Assembly: GCA_013399305.1 (NCBI GenBank)
Contig: VXAI01000035.1
Coordinates: 1,307,023-1,371,022, forward strand
DNA: 64,000 bases
DNA from: Rostratula benghalensis
Taxonomy: Eukaryota > Chordata > Aves > Charadriiformes > Rostratulidae
Direction of reading: 5' to 3'
The position numbers and the translations under genes were made by a program. Below the pieces are notes generated by a model that saw nothing but the letters and a program-made list of their open reading frames with translations, was not told the origin of the DNA and searched no databases. Positions 12,718 to 28,532 of the stretch are shown here, one piece after another. Within the stretch, counting starts at the first letter, position 1. Every line of letters starts with the position of its first letter.

Positions 12718-15700
12718 CAGTGCTACGGTGGAGCTTGGAAGGAAAAGCAATTAGTTTTTGTTTTCATGATCTCCAGCAAGTTCAGTTTTGCTTGGGAAAT
12801 GACATGTTGGTGGGGTAACTTAGCAGCACCATTTGGACTGGCCTCTCCTTGCTGCTTTGGAAGCCATTTAGAGAGATTTTTGGCAGTTGGTGGTATCTTT
12901 TGGCTGCCCCATCAGGGTTGTTTTGCTTGGGCATCTTAGTGCCACTATGATGGGTCCCTTGGTTTACAGAGCTTTCACCGTGCCCCGTCCAAATGTAGTG
13001 CACATATTAATGCCAACTAAGGATCACTCTAAAATCAATTACCTTTTCTTAGTGGTTTTTATCTCAGAAGCAACCAATTTCCTGTTGACATCCAGGCAAG
13101 TGGATGAGGACTGATGCTGTTTTCCCAGGGCTCTATTTCCTTGACATTTCAACATCTGCTTGATTTAAACATTTACCCCAGCTTTGAAACAGTAAGTGAA
13201 CAAAGTTTGCTGGACTGTCTTCTGTCTTTAAAAGAGAAGACTCCACAGATAGCAATCCTCTCCCTCCCCCTCTAGTTGCACAGAAAACATAATTTTTATT
13301 CTTAACTTCTAAAAGCAGAAAACGGCCCACTAAATTTTCTTGTTTCACTTTTGACCATTCCCTAAGGCTTGCTGAACAAGGCTGATACCCCAAAATGAAG
13401 TTTTACTGCAGTAAATTATTCCCATTATTTCAATTTCAATCGGTGTAGAATTTGGAACTTGAGCTGCTTCTGCATCCAGCTTGTAAAAGGCGCCTTACAA
13501 AATGGCTTTCAAAGATTTATGATGACTTGCATGGTGCAGAGGCTGAAAGGAAGTTTAATTACATTCAGCTTTTGGTCATTTCTGTGTCTGAGGATGTGCC
13601 CATATACTGTCATCTCAAAGACCATCTAGGAAAATAAAATTGATCAGTGAGCCTTCTGGCTAAAACTAAAATGAGTGCTTTGTCATCTGCCCGAGGAGCC
13701 TGTGTGCTCAATCACTGCCATCTCCTGTGCGCTCGCCATGGACTCTCCATCACTGAGGTTTGTCCAAAATTTTAATCAAACGTTATTTTACACTGAGGCC
13801 ATCTCTGTAAATAATCAAATTCTTCTCTTGACATACTCACACATATCTCTTTATACTATAAAGAAATAATTTAATCTGCTCCACGCAACCATTTTGCTTT
13901 AGAGAGTAAAATGTACAGCTTGTTTGGTATTAGCTCGGGTTGCGTACAAAGTGTTAAGATAAAAACGTGGTAAATGCGATTTCTGTCACCTTGTGAATGA
14001 CAACTCTGCTCATAAACCTCTCATCACAGACAGCAAATAATATGGGAACATCTTATTTACTTACACAGGCAACTTGGTTCCAAGAGTGGGGATGTGTAGG
14101 TGTCTTTGAGTACAGTAATTCACGGGCTAATAATGCCAGAAGCCGTAAAATCTCTCAGTTGGAGGTTACTGTGAATAGCAGTGCTGAACAATTGGGAAGG
14201 ACTGCTGAGATGATAGTCTGAACGATGATTGAGTTTTCCTGGAGAGCCCTTATCCGTGTTTAAAATTATAGGTAATGTTTTTAAATTTAACTGTAATAGA
14301 AGTTCATCGAGCCTTCCGAGTGGTTGCTGTTTCCCCCCTAAATGGTTTATCATGTTCTGTAGAAATATTCTCAGCCTTTGCATTCGAGACAAATGTTGGC
14401 ATTGCTGTCAAAATGGGGCAGTTTTACCTTTTTCTGAGAAGAAGGACTAAGAGGATGGAAGCACCATTGGGAAAAGAGGGAGGTTCTCCCTCTAGTTCCT
14501 CGAGTTGGAAGCTCACGTGCTTCCTGAAGGCACTCTTGTTCAAGGGCAGCTCATGCAAAAACGTAGGTTTCTTGGCAAGAAGAGGTTAAAAGGTATTTTG
14601 CCTAAGTTTTTACATATTTGTGCCTTGGCAAAACCACTTTTAAAATACAGTAGACCCCATCAGGGTTCCCCTGTAGACCCTACAGTAAATTATCTCTGGC
14701 TAAAAGCGCTTTTAAAAAGTACAGACTTTTTTTAGGAGTTTCACTATGAGTTGATGAAAGAAGTTTGCAATCAAGTTGTACTTACTTACTGTAACCAAGG
14801 GTTTTGTGTAGGTTTCTATATAGAAAAGAGGGACTTACTCTCTATAAAATGTCAACATGCTTTCTAAGGTTGTAGTCCACCCCCCAATTATAGACTGCAT
14901 TTCACTACATCAGTAGGGTTTTTTTCAGTTACTAGGAACTAGCCTTCATCAATGAAGTGGAGTGCAAAATTCAAAGTATGTTTTCATTTAAAGGTAGGAA
15001 CGATTGATGTCGCAATAAGATCTTGCTGCGAATGTACTCTGACCACTTGAGATGAATTATAGATCTTGAAATTAAACCCTCCAGTAACTCCCTTGTTTAA
15101 AAAATAAAAAAGAGGTTAAAAATGGCTAATTACAAGAAACTCATTTGAGAAATATTGTTGGAGGAAGGAGAATGCTAGTGATAACTCCAGAAGTTAAATT
15201 GTGTGCACATATAGTGCCAGATACGATGTGTTTTCTTTCCTTAAATGTTATGTTAAATAGGAAGAAGATTTTACTTCTGTGTGGCAGATCTCCAGGTGCA
15301 GCACAGTGGGTTTGGGCAGTCACGCTCTAAAGCTACTGAGAAATACATGGCCTGGCAGCTCAAAGTGTTCTACCTCTAGCAGACAGGTTCAAAAATTAGA
15401 TTAACAGATAGCATGAGGATCTCAGAACTTGTGGGTTCTCTTTAGTTTTAAAATGCCAAATAAAACATACTCCACTTAATTCTTTTATGCCCATGAAGAA
15501 GGACTTTGTATTCCCGAGGTGCTGTGGTCCTGCTGTGAAGATCTGTCCCTTTGTGTGATGGACACCTTTGAGCCCTCTGCAGAGGCACAGACCCATGGTT
15601 CTGTGAAGCCATCGAGTGAAACGTGCCATCGAGAAGAATAATCCCTTTGAGCTTTTCATGATTCCTTCATGAATTGTTGTTTAGTTGCTGTGATACTGAA

Positions 15701-17593
15701 GGGTACACGTAATTATGTACGAGTATTTTCTCCTAAACACCTGCATATGGACTATTTTTTTTCTTTTTCCTGGGGAAATCTGTGGTTGATTGAAATTACT
15801 GTCAATTTTCTTCAGGTAACTGATAGCAAATGAAGCTGTGCAGCATGTGTGTATGCCTGTGTGCAAACACATAAAATTCTAGGTGCATATATATGTGGAC
15901 ATAGCAGGGTATATGTGCACAACTAAGGGGAAATATCTTTCATGTACTAATTAATTCCCTAGTTTTCAGTGTGTGCAGCGTCTTAGAGGTCATTCAGCAC
16001 CACAGTGTTTGTATTTTCCACTGCATTGGTGCTATAAAAATGCTAAGTGTCCCCATGAAGATGTAGGCTGTTTATAAGTGTGTATGTGATTGTTTTTCAG
16101 CTCTGTGAGATATAAGGAGGTGTTATTTCAGGTTGATAATTTGAATGTGTGATGGATACAACTTTGACAGTTTATTAGCCAGAAAGGGGGGAGGAAAAAA
16201 AAAAAGAAAAGACAGTGGTGTGTCTTTTTCCAGCGAACTGATTGCCAGGAGCATGTTATTGACTTTGGTGATAATATCATTATGTATTTTACAGTCATAA
16301 AATCAAGAAATTCAGATTATGCCCTGAGGGTTTCACACATTTAAATAAAGGATATAGCCATTTCCAGGGCTATTGGTTTAGATTAGTGGGTGCTGTGAAG
16401 AACGTGTAGTGTGTTATAAGGGCACAGAGAAAAAGGAACAGTGTGGTTATTGTGGTGATGCTTTGGTACATTTTCTTTTTCTATTTATGAAATACGCTTA
16501 CTTACACATCCCCTGGGAGAATGAACAGCATTTGCTCTAAATGTTAGCATATTAATCCAACGTTAGCTTAGTGCTTTGTTGGGCTAAGAGACCAAATCAA
16601 GTGTAATCCTTCATTTGTACTGAGAGTGAGGATAGATATTCTTGAGACGTTTCAGTCACTCAAAATACATGATGCCTGGGAAAAAACCAAAAACCTTGGG
16701 CGAGCTTCAGTCTGCAAAGTCAAGAGCATAACCTGGAGTCAGTTAACACAGGTAGCTCTCCCTCTGGATGTCAGAGTCAGGGTTGAATGGCGGCTGGTGG
16801 GCTGTTGGGATGCTCTGGAGCCCGAGTGGCTCCGGAGACCACTGCTGATGGGCACAGTGGGGAGCACTCACCTTCGTTACTCATCTTGGACTGGAACTTT
16901 CCCCACAGCTTATGGTCTTCTTGGACCGTTTACCAGTCACACCTTAGGACTGGAAGTGCATGGGTTGAGTACTTGGGGTTTGCTCTCCAGTGCCTCTAGC
17001 TTGCTTTACAGAATCTGAGTTTAATTAAGGTATATTGCCTCAAATAAAAATGATTGACTGCATTAAAAACCTTGTTTATTACTTCTACAGCGTATTCAGT
17101 GAGATGGGTAATATACCTTAATGCTGATCCCAATGACAGGTCTCTCTCTACTTTAGATGCAAACTTGGAAGCACATTGAATCACCCAGCTCTGGGGATTT
17201 ATTATTCTCTTAAAAGACCATGGAAGTCCAAGTGCAATGTCACAACTCAGCAGCAAAGCTCATACTTGCTCACTGATACAGGAGCAGTGGCTCCAGCTGG
17301 AACACATATGGCTTAAAGGTGAACGGTGCCATCTATAGAAGTAGATAAAATAATTACTCTTACATTTACATTTTAAGGGCCTCTGAGGATTATAAATCTA
17401 TATGCTGCAAACAAAACATTCCATTGCCTGTGTCAACAGCAGCACAGTTTCTAATTAAAAGGGTTCACCTTTCTAAATTGAATTTGTGTGATGTTGTTGT
17501 TAGTGGGTTTTTAGCTGTTGCATTTTTTTCCTCAGTTTGGGGCATAAGAATCAAATTGGTTTGGGGTTTGTTGATAATTTGGTTCCATTTGGA

Positions 17594-18152
17594 ACCATCC
17601 ATAGATTGGTTAGAGTTGGAAGGGACCTTCAAGATCATCAAGTTCCAACCCCCCTGTTGTGGGCAGGGACACCTCCCACCAGACCAGGTTGCTCAAAGCC
17701 CCCTCCAGCCTGGCCTTAAACACTCCCAGGGATGGGGCATCCACAGCTTCTCTGGGCAACCTGTCCCAGTGTCTCACCACCCTCACAGGAAAACAATTCT
17801 TCCTAATATCTAATCTAAATCTCCTCTCTTCCAATTTAAAGCTGTTACCCCTTGTCCTGTCACTCCACTCCTTGACAGAGTCCCTCTCCAGCTCTCCTTG
17901 TAGGCTCCCTTTAGGTACTGGAAGGCTGCTCTAAGTCTCCCCAGAGGCTTCTCTTTTCCAGGCTGAACAAGCCCAGCTCTCTCAGCCTGTCTTCATAGGA
18001 GAGGTGCTCCATCCCTCTGATCATATTCGTGGCCCTCTGCTGGACCCGTTCCAACAGCTCCCTGTCCTTTCTGTGTTGAGGACTCCAGAGCTGGAAACAG
18101 AGCTCCCGGTGGGGTCTAATGAGCTCAGAGTAGAGAATTTCCCCCTGACCTG
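17594..18152 (-). mobile_element. CR1 LINE, antisense copy
   Basis: About 560 bp of CR1 in antisense. Reverse-complement reading gives the tail words [13 protein letters not shown] and [23 protein letters not shown], and further upstream [21 protein letters not shown]. The element's 3' end faces left at about 17595, where the usual ATAGAATCATAGAATGG is decayed to CATAGATTGG. It is 5'-truncated near 18152. Several open frames on both strands between 17424 and 18207 come only from this repeat. Confidence 0.92.
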
Positions 18153-21100
18153 CCTTTGAGGGGTTATTTGGAGTTCGAGGAAGGCCAGCTGAGAGTGGAT
18201 GCCCCAACCTGTGGCTTCTTGTTATTCCAGGAGAATCCTCTTTCCCGCCGTCAGGGAACGAGCAAGCGTGGTGGCAGGGGGTGGCTGGGGAGGAGCGTGA
18301 CAGCAGAGCTCCACTGACACGGGCAGGAGCTGTGAAGAAGAAAAAGATTGACTCTGCTTATTACAGGGAGGGAAAGAGGCAGGGCTTTCCTGGGTGGGTT
18401 TCTGGCACAGGCACAGCTCTCAGGTTTTGTGGTTTAATGCTAGCACTCAGCCTTCTGAAGCTTAAGAAGAGTTACAGCCTCGTAATTCAAGCATCTCTTA
18501 TTTATGGTGTCTCGAACTCAGAAAGAACCTTGTTCAAGTACTGTCATCCAAAAAAAAACACCCCAAAACCCCATGCCAACTTTTTTGTTTTAATGATGAG
18601 ATGTTTATGAGAGTCTGGACTATGCCTTGTAAGTGTTCAGTGTGCAAATGAAGGGTCACCCCCACGTAAATCTCACACCTGGTGAGTGCTTTAAAATCAA
18701 CCATGCTGACAGCGTTTTGTAATTTTTCCGAGCGGGTAGAAAATTGTGCAGTGCTGATTACAGCCCCAAAATTTTGGAAATACGGCGTGAGCATAGATGG
18801 GGGGAGATCTGGATATAGGCTGAGAAATGGTGACTGTAGCAGATGGCTGATTTATAATATGGGGCAGCCAGTGTGTGCATTCTCAATGCTTTTTCATGGG
18901 ACATATGCTCTAGGGTTTTACGGATGAATTTGTAGTCTCTAGTAATTTACAGTTTCCGGCACAGTTTAAAATATCTACATCGTTTTCAGGTTGATGATTT
19001 TTCCCAGTCATTTATCCAAAAGCACTTTATCTTTACTTAATCTGGGTCACAATTGACATGGGACTCGTGCGTAAGCAAACATAGCCATAAGTTGTGTTTC
19101 GATGGGCTATTAATGTCAGGGATTTAGGTACGTGCAGGAAAATAGATCAGAGGTGGGAATAAGTGTGAACGTTCCAATAACTGATGAATGCAAGGTCGTT
19201 CTCATGACTCGGACCCGGGAGACACTCTTGAACACTGACACGCTCCTGCTCTTAGCCAGCAGCTGCCTTCGGCTGTAATGAAGACGCAAGGTTGGAAATT
19301 GGTGGCATGAAAGCTGTTGGAATTGGCTTTTATTTACTGCAAATCAACAGGATATCTTAGCAAGTATAAAAGGCATATGGAAAAGTCCACTGTTGTCGTC
19401 GTACTTTGTCGCGTCTCCAGATGTTCTCCCTCCTGCCCCGCTCTGGAGCTGGAAGTGGAAAATGGTTTTTCTTTTTTTTTTTTAGCCTGATGGTGCCAAC
19501 AGCTGCCTTGCCATTTCCCTGGGGATTGGTATTAGCACTTCTTCAATTTTCTAATTTATCATTTATGTCTCGTTAGGTTATTTAATTTTCTTTTTTTTTA
19601 AAAATTAAAGTAATAATGTAAGAGCATGAAGTTTCAACCCTCTTTAATTTGTTTTGAGAGTGTGAAAACGAATCAAGGGAAACACTTGGGTGGCCACTAA
19701 ACTATCACAGCAACCTTTATGGGCTGCCCCATTTTTAAGGGGCTATAAATGAGTTATTAAAATGTTGGTGTATTGAAAGAAATAGCACTTGAGTGCTCAA
19801 ACACACTTTAAGATCTCACTAAGCTGAAAATAGCTCTATTTTTTAACATATATTTAGTCATTCATTAGTTCACAGCGTGGACTGTGCTGTGCTCTGAGGG
19901 AAGGAGAACCAAATGAATGTCTTCTTTTGGAAGTGCTCTCTGTTCCTTGTGTATGCTCCCTGTTTTTTCCTGTAATGGTGCTGTAAACGTTTCAGTTCCA
20001 TAATTTTGAACGTAATTTATTCATCCACTTGATGGGTGTGCAACACTAGAAAAATTGACCCAAATGTTGACTGCTGGAAAAGGTGCTTTTGATAGAAATG
20101 CAAACCCAAATGGTTTTGCCTGCTGCAATCTTCTGTTCTTCTACTTGTCAGAAACTAGCTGCACAAAAGCAGATTTTATCGTTTTTTTCAGTGCTTAAAT
20201 CTGACCTTTCAAGTAGGGATGAACTGTAGAGAAAATATAGGTGTCTAACACTAGATTCTTGCCTATGGTTCATTTATAGTAGGCTCTCCGTTCATTTTTC
20301 ACAAAAGCTTGAGGGACAGGGCAAAATCTGTGACTACAGTTCCTAGGTGATAATGGTGTAAATTCTAGCAAGGCCAGTCCAAGTTTTCTAGTGGAATCTG
20401 TTGGGTCCACAAGACTTCAAATTCTCTAAGATCTCATGATTTTTGCTTGCTTGGTTGCAATTATTTACAGCTCACTGCTGGGTTTTTTTTTGAGATTCCC
20501 AGCAAGAAATTCCACAGACAACTGCAAAATATATCTTTAATCAATTTTAGCAAAGCTGATTCCCTAACTAAAGTATTTCTTCCAGCTAAGACACAGAATA
20601 AACTCTGTGGTGGATACTTGGGGGGAAAAATCTTCCTGAGGAATCTATCCCTTTCCTGGATTGCTGTAGTGTTAGCGTCGTGTGATTCAGGCTAATCTGA
20701 GAGTTATAATTTATGTACATTGGCCCTATCAGTACGATGCCATCTTACACCCTGATTGCTTTTTTATTAAGAAACATCTTGTGTCATTTTTCAAGCTTCT
20801 CGGGGTGAGCCTGAGAGGGTTGCTAGTTATGTTTATATCCTTATACGTCTATAAGCAGAAATAATAGAACAAGGGGACAGTATTTTTGGTGCCGGTTTTA
20901 GAGCAGCAATATTCTGTAGGCAAATAACATCATTTGTTTTTTCATCATTCAAATGGTAATAGTGTAAATATTGCTGATACGGTGAGATAAATCAGTGTAC
21001 AAGGAAATAGCAGCGTGTTTCTATTAGAGTTTTGCCTGCAAAATGAAAAATTCTCAAGTGTGTTGGGATTAAAACAAGCCATACAGATCAGAAGTTTGCA

Positions 21101-21308
21101 GATCCACGAGGTCCGATTCGGGCTTATCTCTGATTTCTCTAAACCTAATTTGTGTGCAAATTTTGTGCTCAAGATTGTGTATGGCAACAATTCCGCTGTG
21201 AATTCATTTGAGGTAGGAAGGGCACAAGGTTTTATTGAACTAGGGCTTTCCTTCTGATGTTATTGAAATGTTTGTGTGTTTTGGTGTTGAGGTAGGAATT
21301 AGTTCTAA

Positions 21309-23614
<2,306 letters not shown>

Positions 23615-23713
23615 GGAATTGTCGCCGCGGCTCGTTCGAAAGGAGAACATAAACAAAAAATCTTCTTAACAGTCTCCTTTGGGGGAATCAAAATCTTCGA
23701 TGAAAAGACAGGG
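23615..23713 (+). CDS. DAB1: DAB1 exon: PTB domain core (residues 70-102)
   Basis: Codes 33 residues, [14 protein letters not shown] then [19 protein letters not shown], the central beta strands of the PTB domain. K82, the second phosphoinositide-binding lysine, is present. Compared with mammals it shows conservative changes (V71I, G73A, I89V, positions approximate). It is 99 nt and phase 0-0. The acceptor is TTTCTTCAG and the donor is the near-ideal GGG|GTAAGT. Confidence 0.97.
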
Positions 23714-24050
23714 GTAAGTAAAATAATCATGTGGTGGAACAAAATTGGATCTTTTCATGGATATTTCTGTAAAGGCATTTCCTGGCTGGGCAGTAATATC
23801 TCAGCAATGTAAGCACACCTGAAGCAGCATCTGACAAGCTTGATGAAGGGTTATCATATATCAGAGCAAACCTTTAGAAGGCTGAGGTGTAAGAGTATAG
23901 TGTGGGGACATGGTTTATTGTAAAGCTTTGTCCTGGGTAATTCTGCTGAGCCACTTACTTGAGTACCTAGATGCTCTGTACATCCATAAACACTCACAGC
24001 TCTGAGTTCCGAAAGTGGCAAGAAGGGATTTGTTTTCCTTCTGACAGATT

Positions 24051-24068
24051 AAAAAAAAAAAAAAAAAA
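24051..24068. repeat. Poly-A tract of 18
   Basis: Uninterrupted adenine run. No retrocopy body was recognised to its left. Confidence 0.8.
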
Positions 24069-25945
24069 TTATAAATTGCTTCTTGGAAATATCAGCCCCC
24101 TGTTTTTAGCAGCCCCTGGTACAGACCATACCCAGATGGGTTTTCTCATCCAGCCCAGGCCCAACTTTCCTAGTCCTCTGGATGCTGCTTGAGACTCCTC
24201 AGCAGTCCCAAGTGACTTTTGAGAGTCTAGTGACAAGGGATTAGGATTAGAGGCTAAAACTGTCTTGGATTGGGCCCCTTGTGTCAGGGGATGAAAACCC
24301 CAGGAGAGTGAAGCTTGTTTTCCCCACCAATACCTGAAGTAGGAAGGGAAAAGGAAGAGCAGTGGGAGCTGGGGAGCTCCAGGGAGCAACACACTTAGCT
24401 GGGATTGCCCTGAAGAAGTCCCAGGGGAATCCTAAGATTATTCCTGATCCATAATTCTACGTGAACGTAGTCATAGTCACCATAATGCTATGTAATCCTA
24501 TTAACAGCAGTGATGGTCTTCTGTGAGGTACACCATAACAGTAAGAATCAGAGCTTTTGTATTGCCAGGAGTAGAAAAAGTATATTGTGTGGAATTGGAG
24601 GGAAAAGGTATTGAGAAGTTTGAGGTTGCTATTTGAGGTGGCGAAGCAGCGACTTGTCCAGTAGCATGTGGTCGAGGAAGTTGCAGGAGACTTCCATGCC
24701 TTACACAACTTTTGCCACAGCAATATCATGTTTGATTTTTTAAATTGCTCTGAAAGAAGAAACCTAAGCAAAACATTGTACTACTTAGATGTAAAGCGAC
24801 AACACACAAACTGTTTTAATCCTAATTAAGAAGATTTTTACAGCAGTTTTAAGCTCTGCCTTGAATTTTAAAAAGCTCTTGATTTAATCTTTTGAAAGAT
24901 TAACTATTTAACATGATGCCAGAAATAAAACCCCACTGATGATGGATGAAATTATCTTTGCCAGTTAATTTATATTATTAGAAAATCAATGTCATTGAGC
25001 TCACTGATACATAATACAAGTAGTTAGTAATGAAAAGCTCATTTGGAATGTGTTGTGTACAGCGTGTGCAAAGTGTTCATACAAAAGCAGTGTTTAAGAG
25101 AAGATGGCTGAGTTTACAGTCTGTGCTCAGAAGACAGGAAATGTCAGAATTAGGGCTGCCAGTGCAGTCACGGTTGGGTCCTCTAATATACAGATATTTG
25201 GGGAGTATTTAAGTGTGTGATGACGTGCCTTTTTTTGGCCAGAGAGTACCAGCTCTGTTCAGTGTACGGAACTGAGTGTAATACACCAAACAATATGGTA
25301 ATATTTTGGTTTCTTCTTCCTCTGCAAATTGAACTGAGAGCATAGTTACTTCCCCAAGACTAAAGTCCTTTTCTTGGGAAAATAAAGAGAGAGAAACGTA
25401 TTCTGTGGCACTTGTTCTCTGCATTTTTCAAAAATGTAGGAATTACTTTCATAAAATAAAGAGGGAAAAGGGGATGTGTTTGGAAACAAAGGTGTGGTTG
25501 AGCCAGATTGCCTTTCCTGCAGCATCCTGCACCCTCTCCTCTTTGTATCTAGTGAGGTGGGGACATGAGAACGAATCCCCTTCATTTCATAACTTTGACA
25601 CCCTGTACTCTAAATCTGACATAACTATATCATTCTTATAGTAACCCTGTCACTCACTCACTGAGGCTTAGACTGACACCTTTAAATCCACCTTCCAGAC
25701 GTCTGCCCCTGAGCTGCCGGAGTGATGGACAGGAGTATTGAGTTGTCCTTCTTGAACAGAGCTGTGACAGAGGGATGTGGGGAGCCTTCAATATCAGTTT
25801 TTATGTGATTTTTTTTTTTTCTTTTTGCACAAGCAGGAGAATTGTGCTTTCTGTGCCAAGCTTTTAAAGCAGGGGTGCATGAACTCCTCTGCTGGTTCTT
25901 CACAGCCACCATCCCTTTGGCTCTTTCCCTAGCTTGGATCTCTCC

Positions 25946-26170
25946 TCATAGAATCATAGAATGGTTAGAGTTGGAAGGGACCTTAAAGATCATTGGGTTC
26001 CAACTCCCCAGCCACGGGCTGGAGCACCTCCCCCTAGACCACCAAGTTGCTCAAAGCCCCATCCAGCCTGGCCTTGAACACCTCCAGGGATGGGGCATCC
26101 ACAGCTTCTCTGGGCAAACCTGGCCACTTTCTCACCACCCTCACAGTAAAGAATTTCCTCCTGATCCAAA
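25946..26170 (-). mobile_element. CR1 LINE, short antisense copy
   Basis: Antisense 3' part of CR1, about 225 bp. It starts with the complement of the CR1 terminus (TCATAGAATCATAGAATGG) at 25946 and contains CCAGCCTGGCCTTGAACACC and the CTCTGGGCAA region of the family. It is truncated near 26170. Open frames at 25842-26213 and 26047-26241 run through it and are not genes. Confidence 0.92.
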
Positions 26171-27839
26171 TCTATGGCAAAAAGGTTGTGTTTTGCTCCC
26201 GCAGATCTTCTGATACCAAGTTTATAAAATTTGGAGACTGATCACATGTGGAACAGGGAGAAGAATATACCCATTATAATAGAAGACAGCCTGGATATTC
26301 TTGCATTTACTTTCTTGTCCTTTAAGTGCCCTCCCTGTCCCCCACAATGCTTTGTCCTGTAGTTGTGTTTCCATGATTTTGGAATTCCCAAAAGGATAAT
26401 TTGGTGCCACAGTGCTCATTTATTGGTTATTTGGAGAGTTTATTGTCTCTAGAGTGTCCTTCCTTCATTTTCATCATTGGCTATTGCTATCATGCCTGGC
26501 ACAATGGCAGTCTGATGTGATAGAAAAGAGAAAAAATATTCTGAAAAAATACAGGCATCTGTATGTTTAGTGTCTTGTAGGCTACAATTGGATTTTAATT
26601 TATCACAATAAAAAATCAATTTGTAGCTCAAAACTAGCAAATTTTTTAAAATTGGCAGTGTCATAGCTGGCTTCATACAGATGATTTAAGGGAATTGCTC
26701 CATAATTCATTACAGATGAAGGGCTGTAGTTGGGTTACTACTGAAAACGATAAGCAAGGTTTTTTCCCCCTGTATTTTATAGCTCTCTTTAATATGTTCC
26801 AGACCTAATATTCATCAAAAAATATTGATTGGAATAATAGTGTTATTCCAGCCATCAGGAATTCTGCCCTTTGAGTAAATTTATCCATGAAGGACGTTAG
26901 CTTGAAGGTGGAATAGCATGTGGGAAGAATTTATCTCAGCAAGAAAAACACAAGGAGGATTTGCTGTGAGTTTGCACCGTAGATGCAATACAATTTAGTT
27001 CATCTATAGCACTGCAATCGAAATAATAACGCTCCTCTCTCATATTTCATCATTTCTGTTCCATTCCATTCTAATCTAAGTTAGTCCCTCCAGACCACTT
27101 TTCAAATACTTGTCAGTGTATTTAGAACGTGTTACAAGGGCGTATACTTTTCTGTAGACTCACTCATCTGCTGGAGGAGCCTGCTCACGTAGGCAGAACA
27201 CCACAAATGGTTCTGCTGTTGAAGTCCCAACATCAGAAGTATAACCCCAAATTATTAATTTTTAATCCGAAATTTGACCAACAAGATGTTCTCCTCTCGT
27301 ATGCCAAAAACCTGTCATTATGCATGGGGTTTGACCTTTTGACCCTAATTTTTTCTTTTAAATGCACCTTTTTTGTCTACGCTCATACATTGGCCATTCA
27401 CCTTCTCCAGAATAAGTTTGCCAAATATATACCTGAAGAAAACACGCTAATTTCTTTTTAACCTAAAAAATCTACCGCAATTATTACTAAACCCAAACTT
27501 TTTGTACCTAAAGCTACTTCAGAGATTTCACAGCTGCATGTTGTTTGGAAATAATTTTTGATCTTTTGTTCTGTCATATTCCCCCTGCACCCTGGTGACA
27601 TCTCAAGACGCGATCTTTCCAACACAGTATGGCAGGAGCTGAAGTATATTCTTCATTAATAGACTTTGATGAGAGTTCTTTTTATGTTTTCAAAGGCATG
27701 GTCTTTAGAAGGCAAAATAGTTGCGTTGTGCTATTTAATACTCTCCTTTTCAGGGCGGAGCTTAGTGGTTGATGTGTTCCTTTAGAAGGTGATAAAACCC
27801 GTAACTCTCAATACAGTAGGATATGGGAAATTTTTAAAG

Positions 27840-28020
27840 GGCTGTCGTTGTTTGTTAGCTCTTTATGAATATTATTTTGTTAATCACACACATCAGGCTA
27901 TCTCCCTGTGATAGCTCAGTAACGCTTCATTAGACGTGCATGACTAATATGGCCTCCATAAAGAGCCTGTAATTGTCTCGTCGTTTATTTATGTAACAAT
28001 AAATCTTTGTTTACTGTAGG
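27840..28020. promoter_or_regulatory. Candidate conserved non-coding block (intronic)
   Basis: AT-rich unique sequence with homeobox-like cores (GTTAATCAC, CATTAGACG, GACTAATATGG) and a few CpGs, without repeat character. The style resembles developmental-gene intronic enhancers. This is inference from composition only; no alignment was possible. Confidence 0.25.
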
Positions 28021-28511
28021 TTACTTTCTGAAAATGTGTTTTAAAAAATAATCAAATTCTATTAAATGCTTGGGAAGAAATTTTCTTCTACGTTCGTGTA
28101 ATGAGGCATACTTTTAAACTCTTGTTCTTTCTAATTGCAGAATCCTGTTGACTTTAATGGAAAACCCAGACCATATGAAAAAAAACAAACAAAACCACAA
28201 CCTAGCATTTGGCTTTAAGTAAAGAATTATTTCTATTAAAGTGGGTTTCATTTGCATTGTCTATTATAGACTTTAGAGAGACTGGCCAGTCTTTTACAGA
28301 TGTTGACCCATATTTTTATCAAAATGACAGGGCTTGGGCAGAGCCTGTGGGATTGTAAAAATTCTAGGAATACTATAAATGTCTGATCAGGTTACAGAAT
28401 TGCAGAGAGGTATTGCAGCCTGTTACTCATGAACTCATGTTTACTTTATGAATTTAATCTGTAGCCATTTTCTTCAGGCTGTCAGGAGGAAATCCAGGAA
28501 GGAAGACTGTG

Positions 28512-28532
28512 TGTATATATATATATATATAT
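28512..28532. repeat. TA microsatellite
   Basis: Short GTGTGTATATAT-type dinucleotide run, about ten TA units. Likely polymorphic. Confidence 0.85.

Noticed and set aside
13452..13637. Small + strand open frame with a protein-like composition
   Set aside because: No recognised family, no splice sites in matching phase, and length is expected by chance in 64 kb.
16626..17018. 130-codon + strand open frame
   Set aside because: No recognised domain, an overlapping open frame of equal quality, and no splice or conservation evidence.
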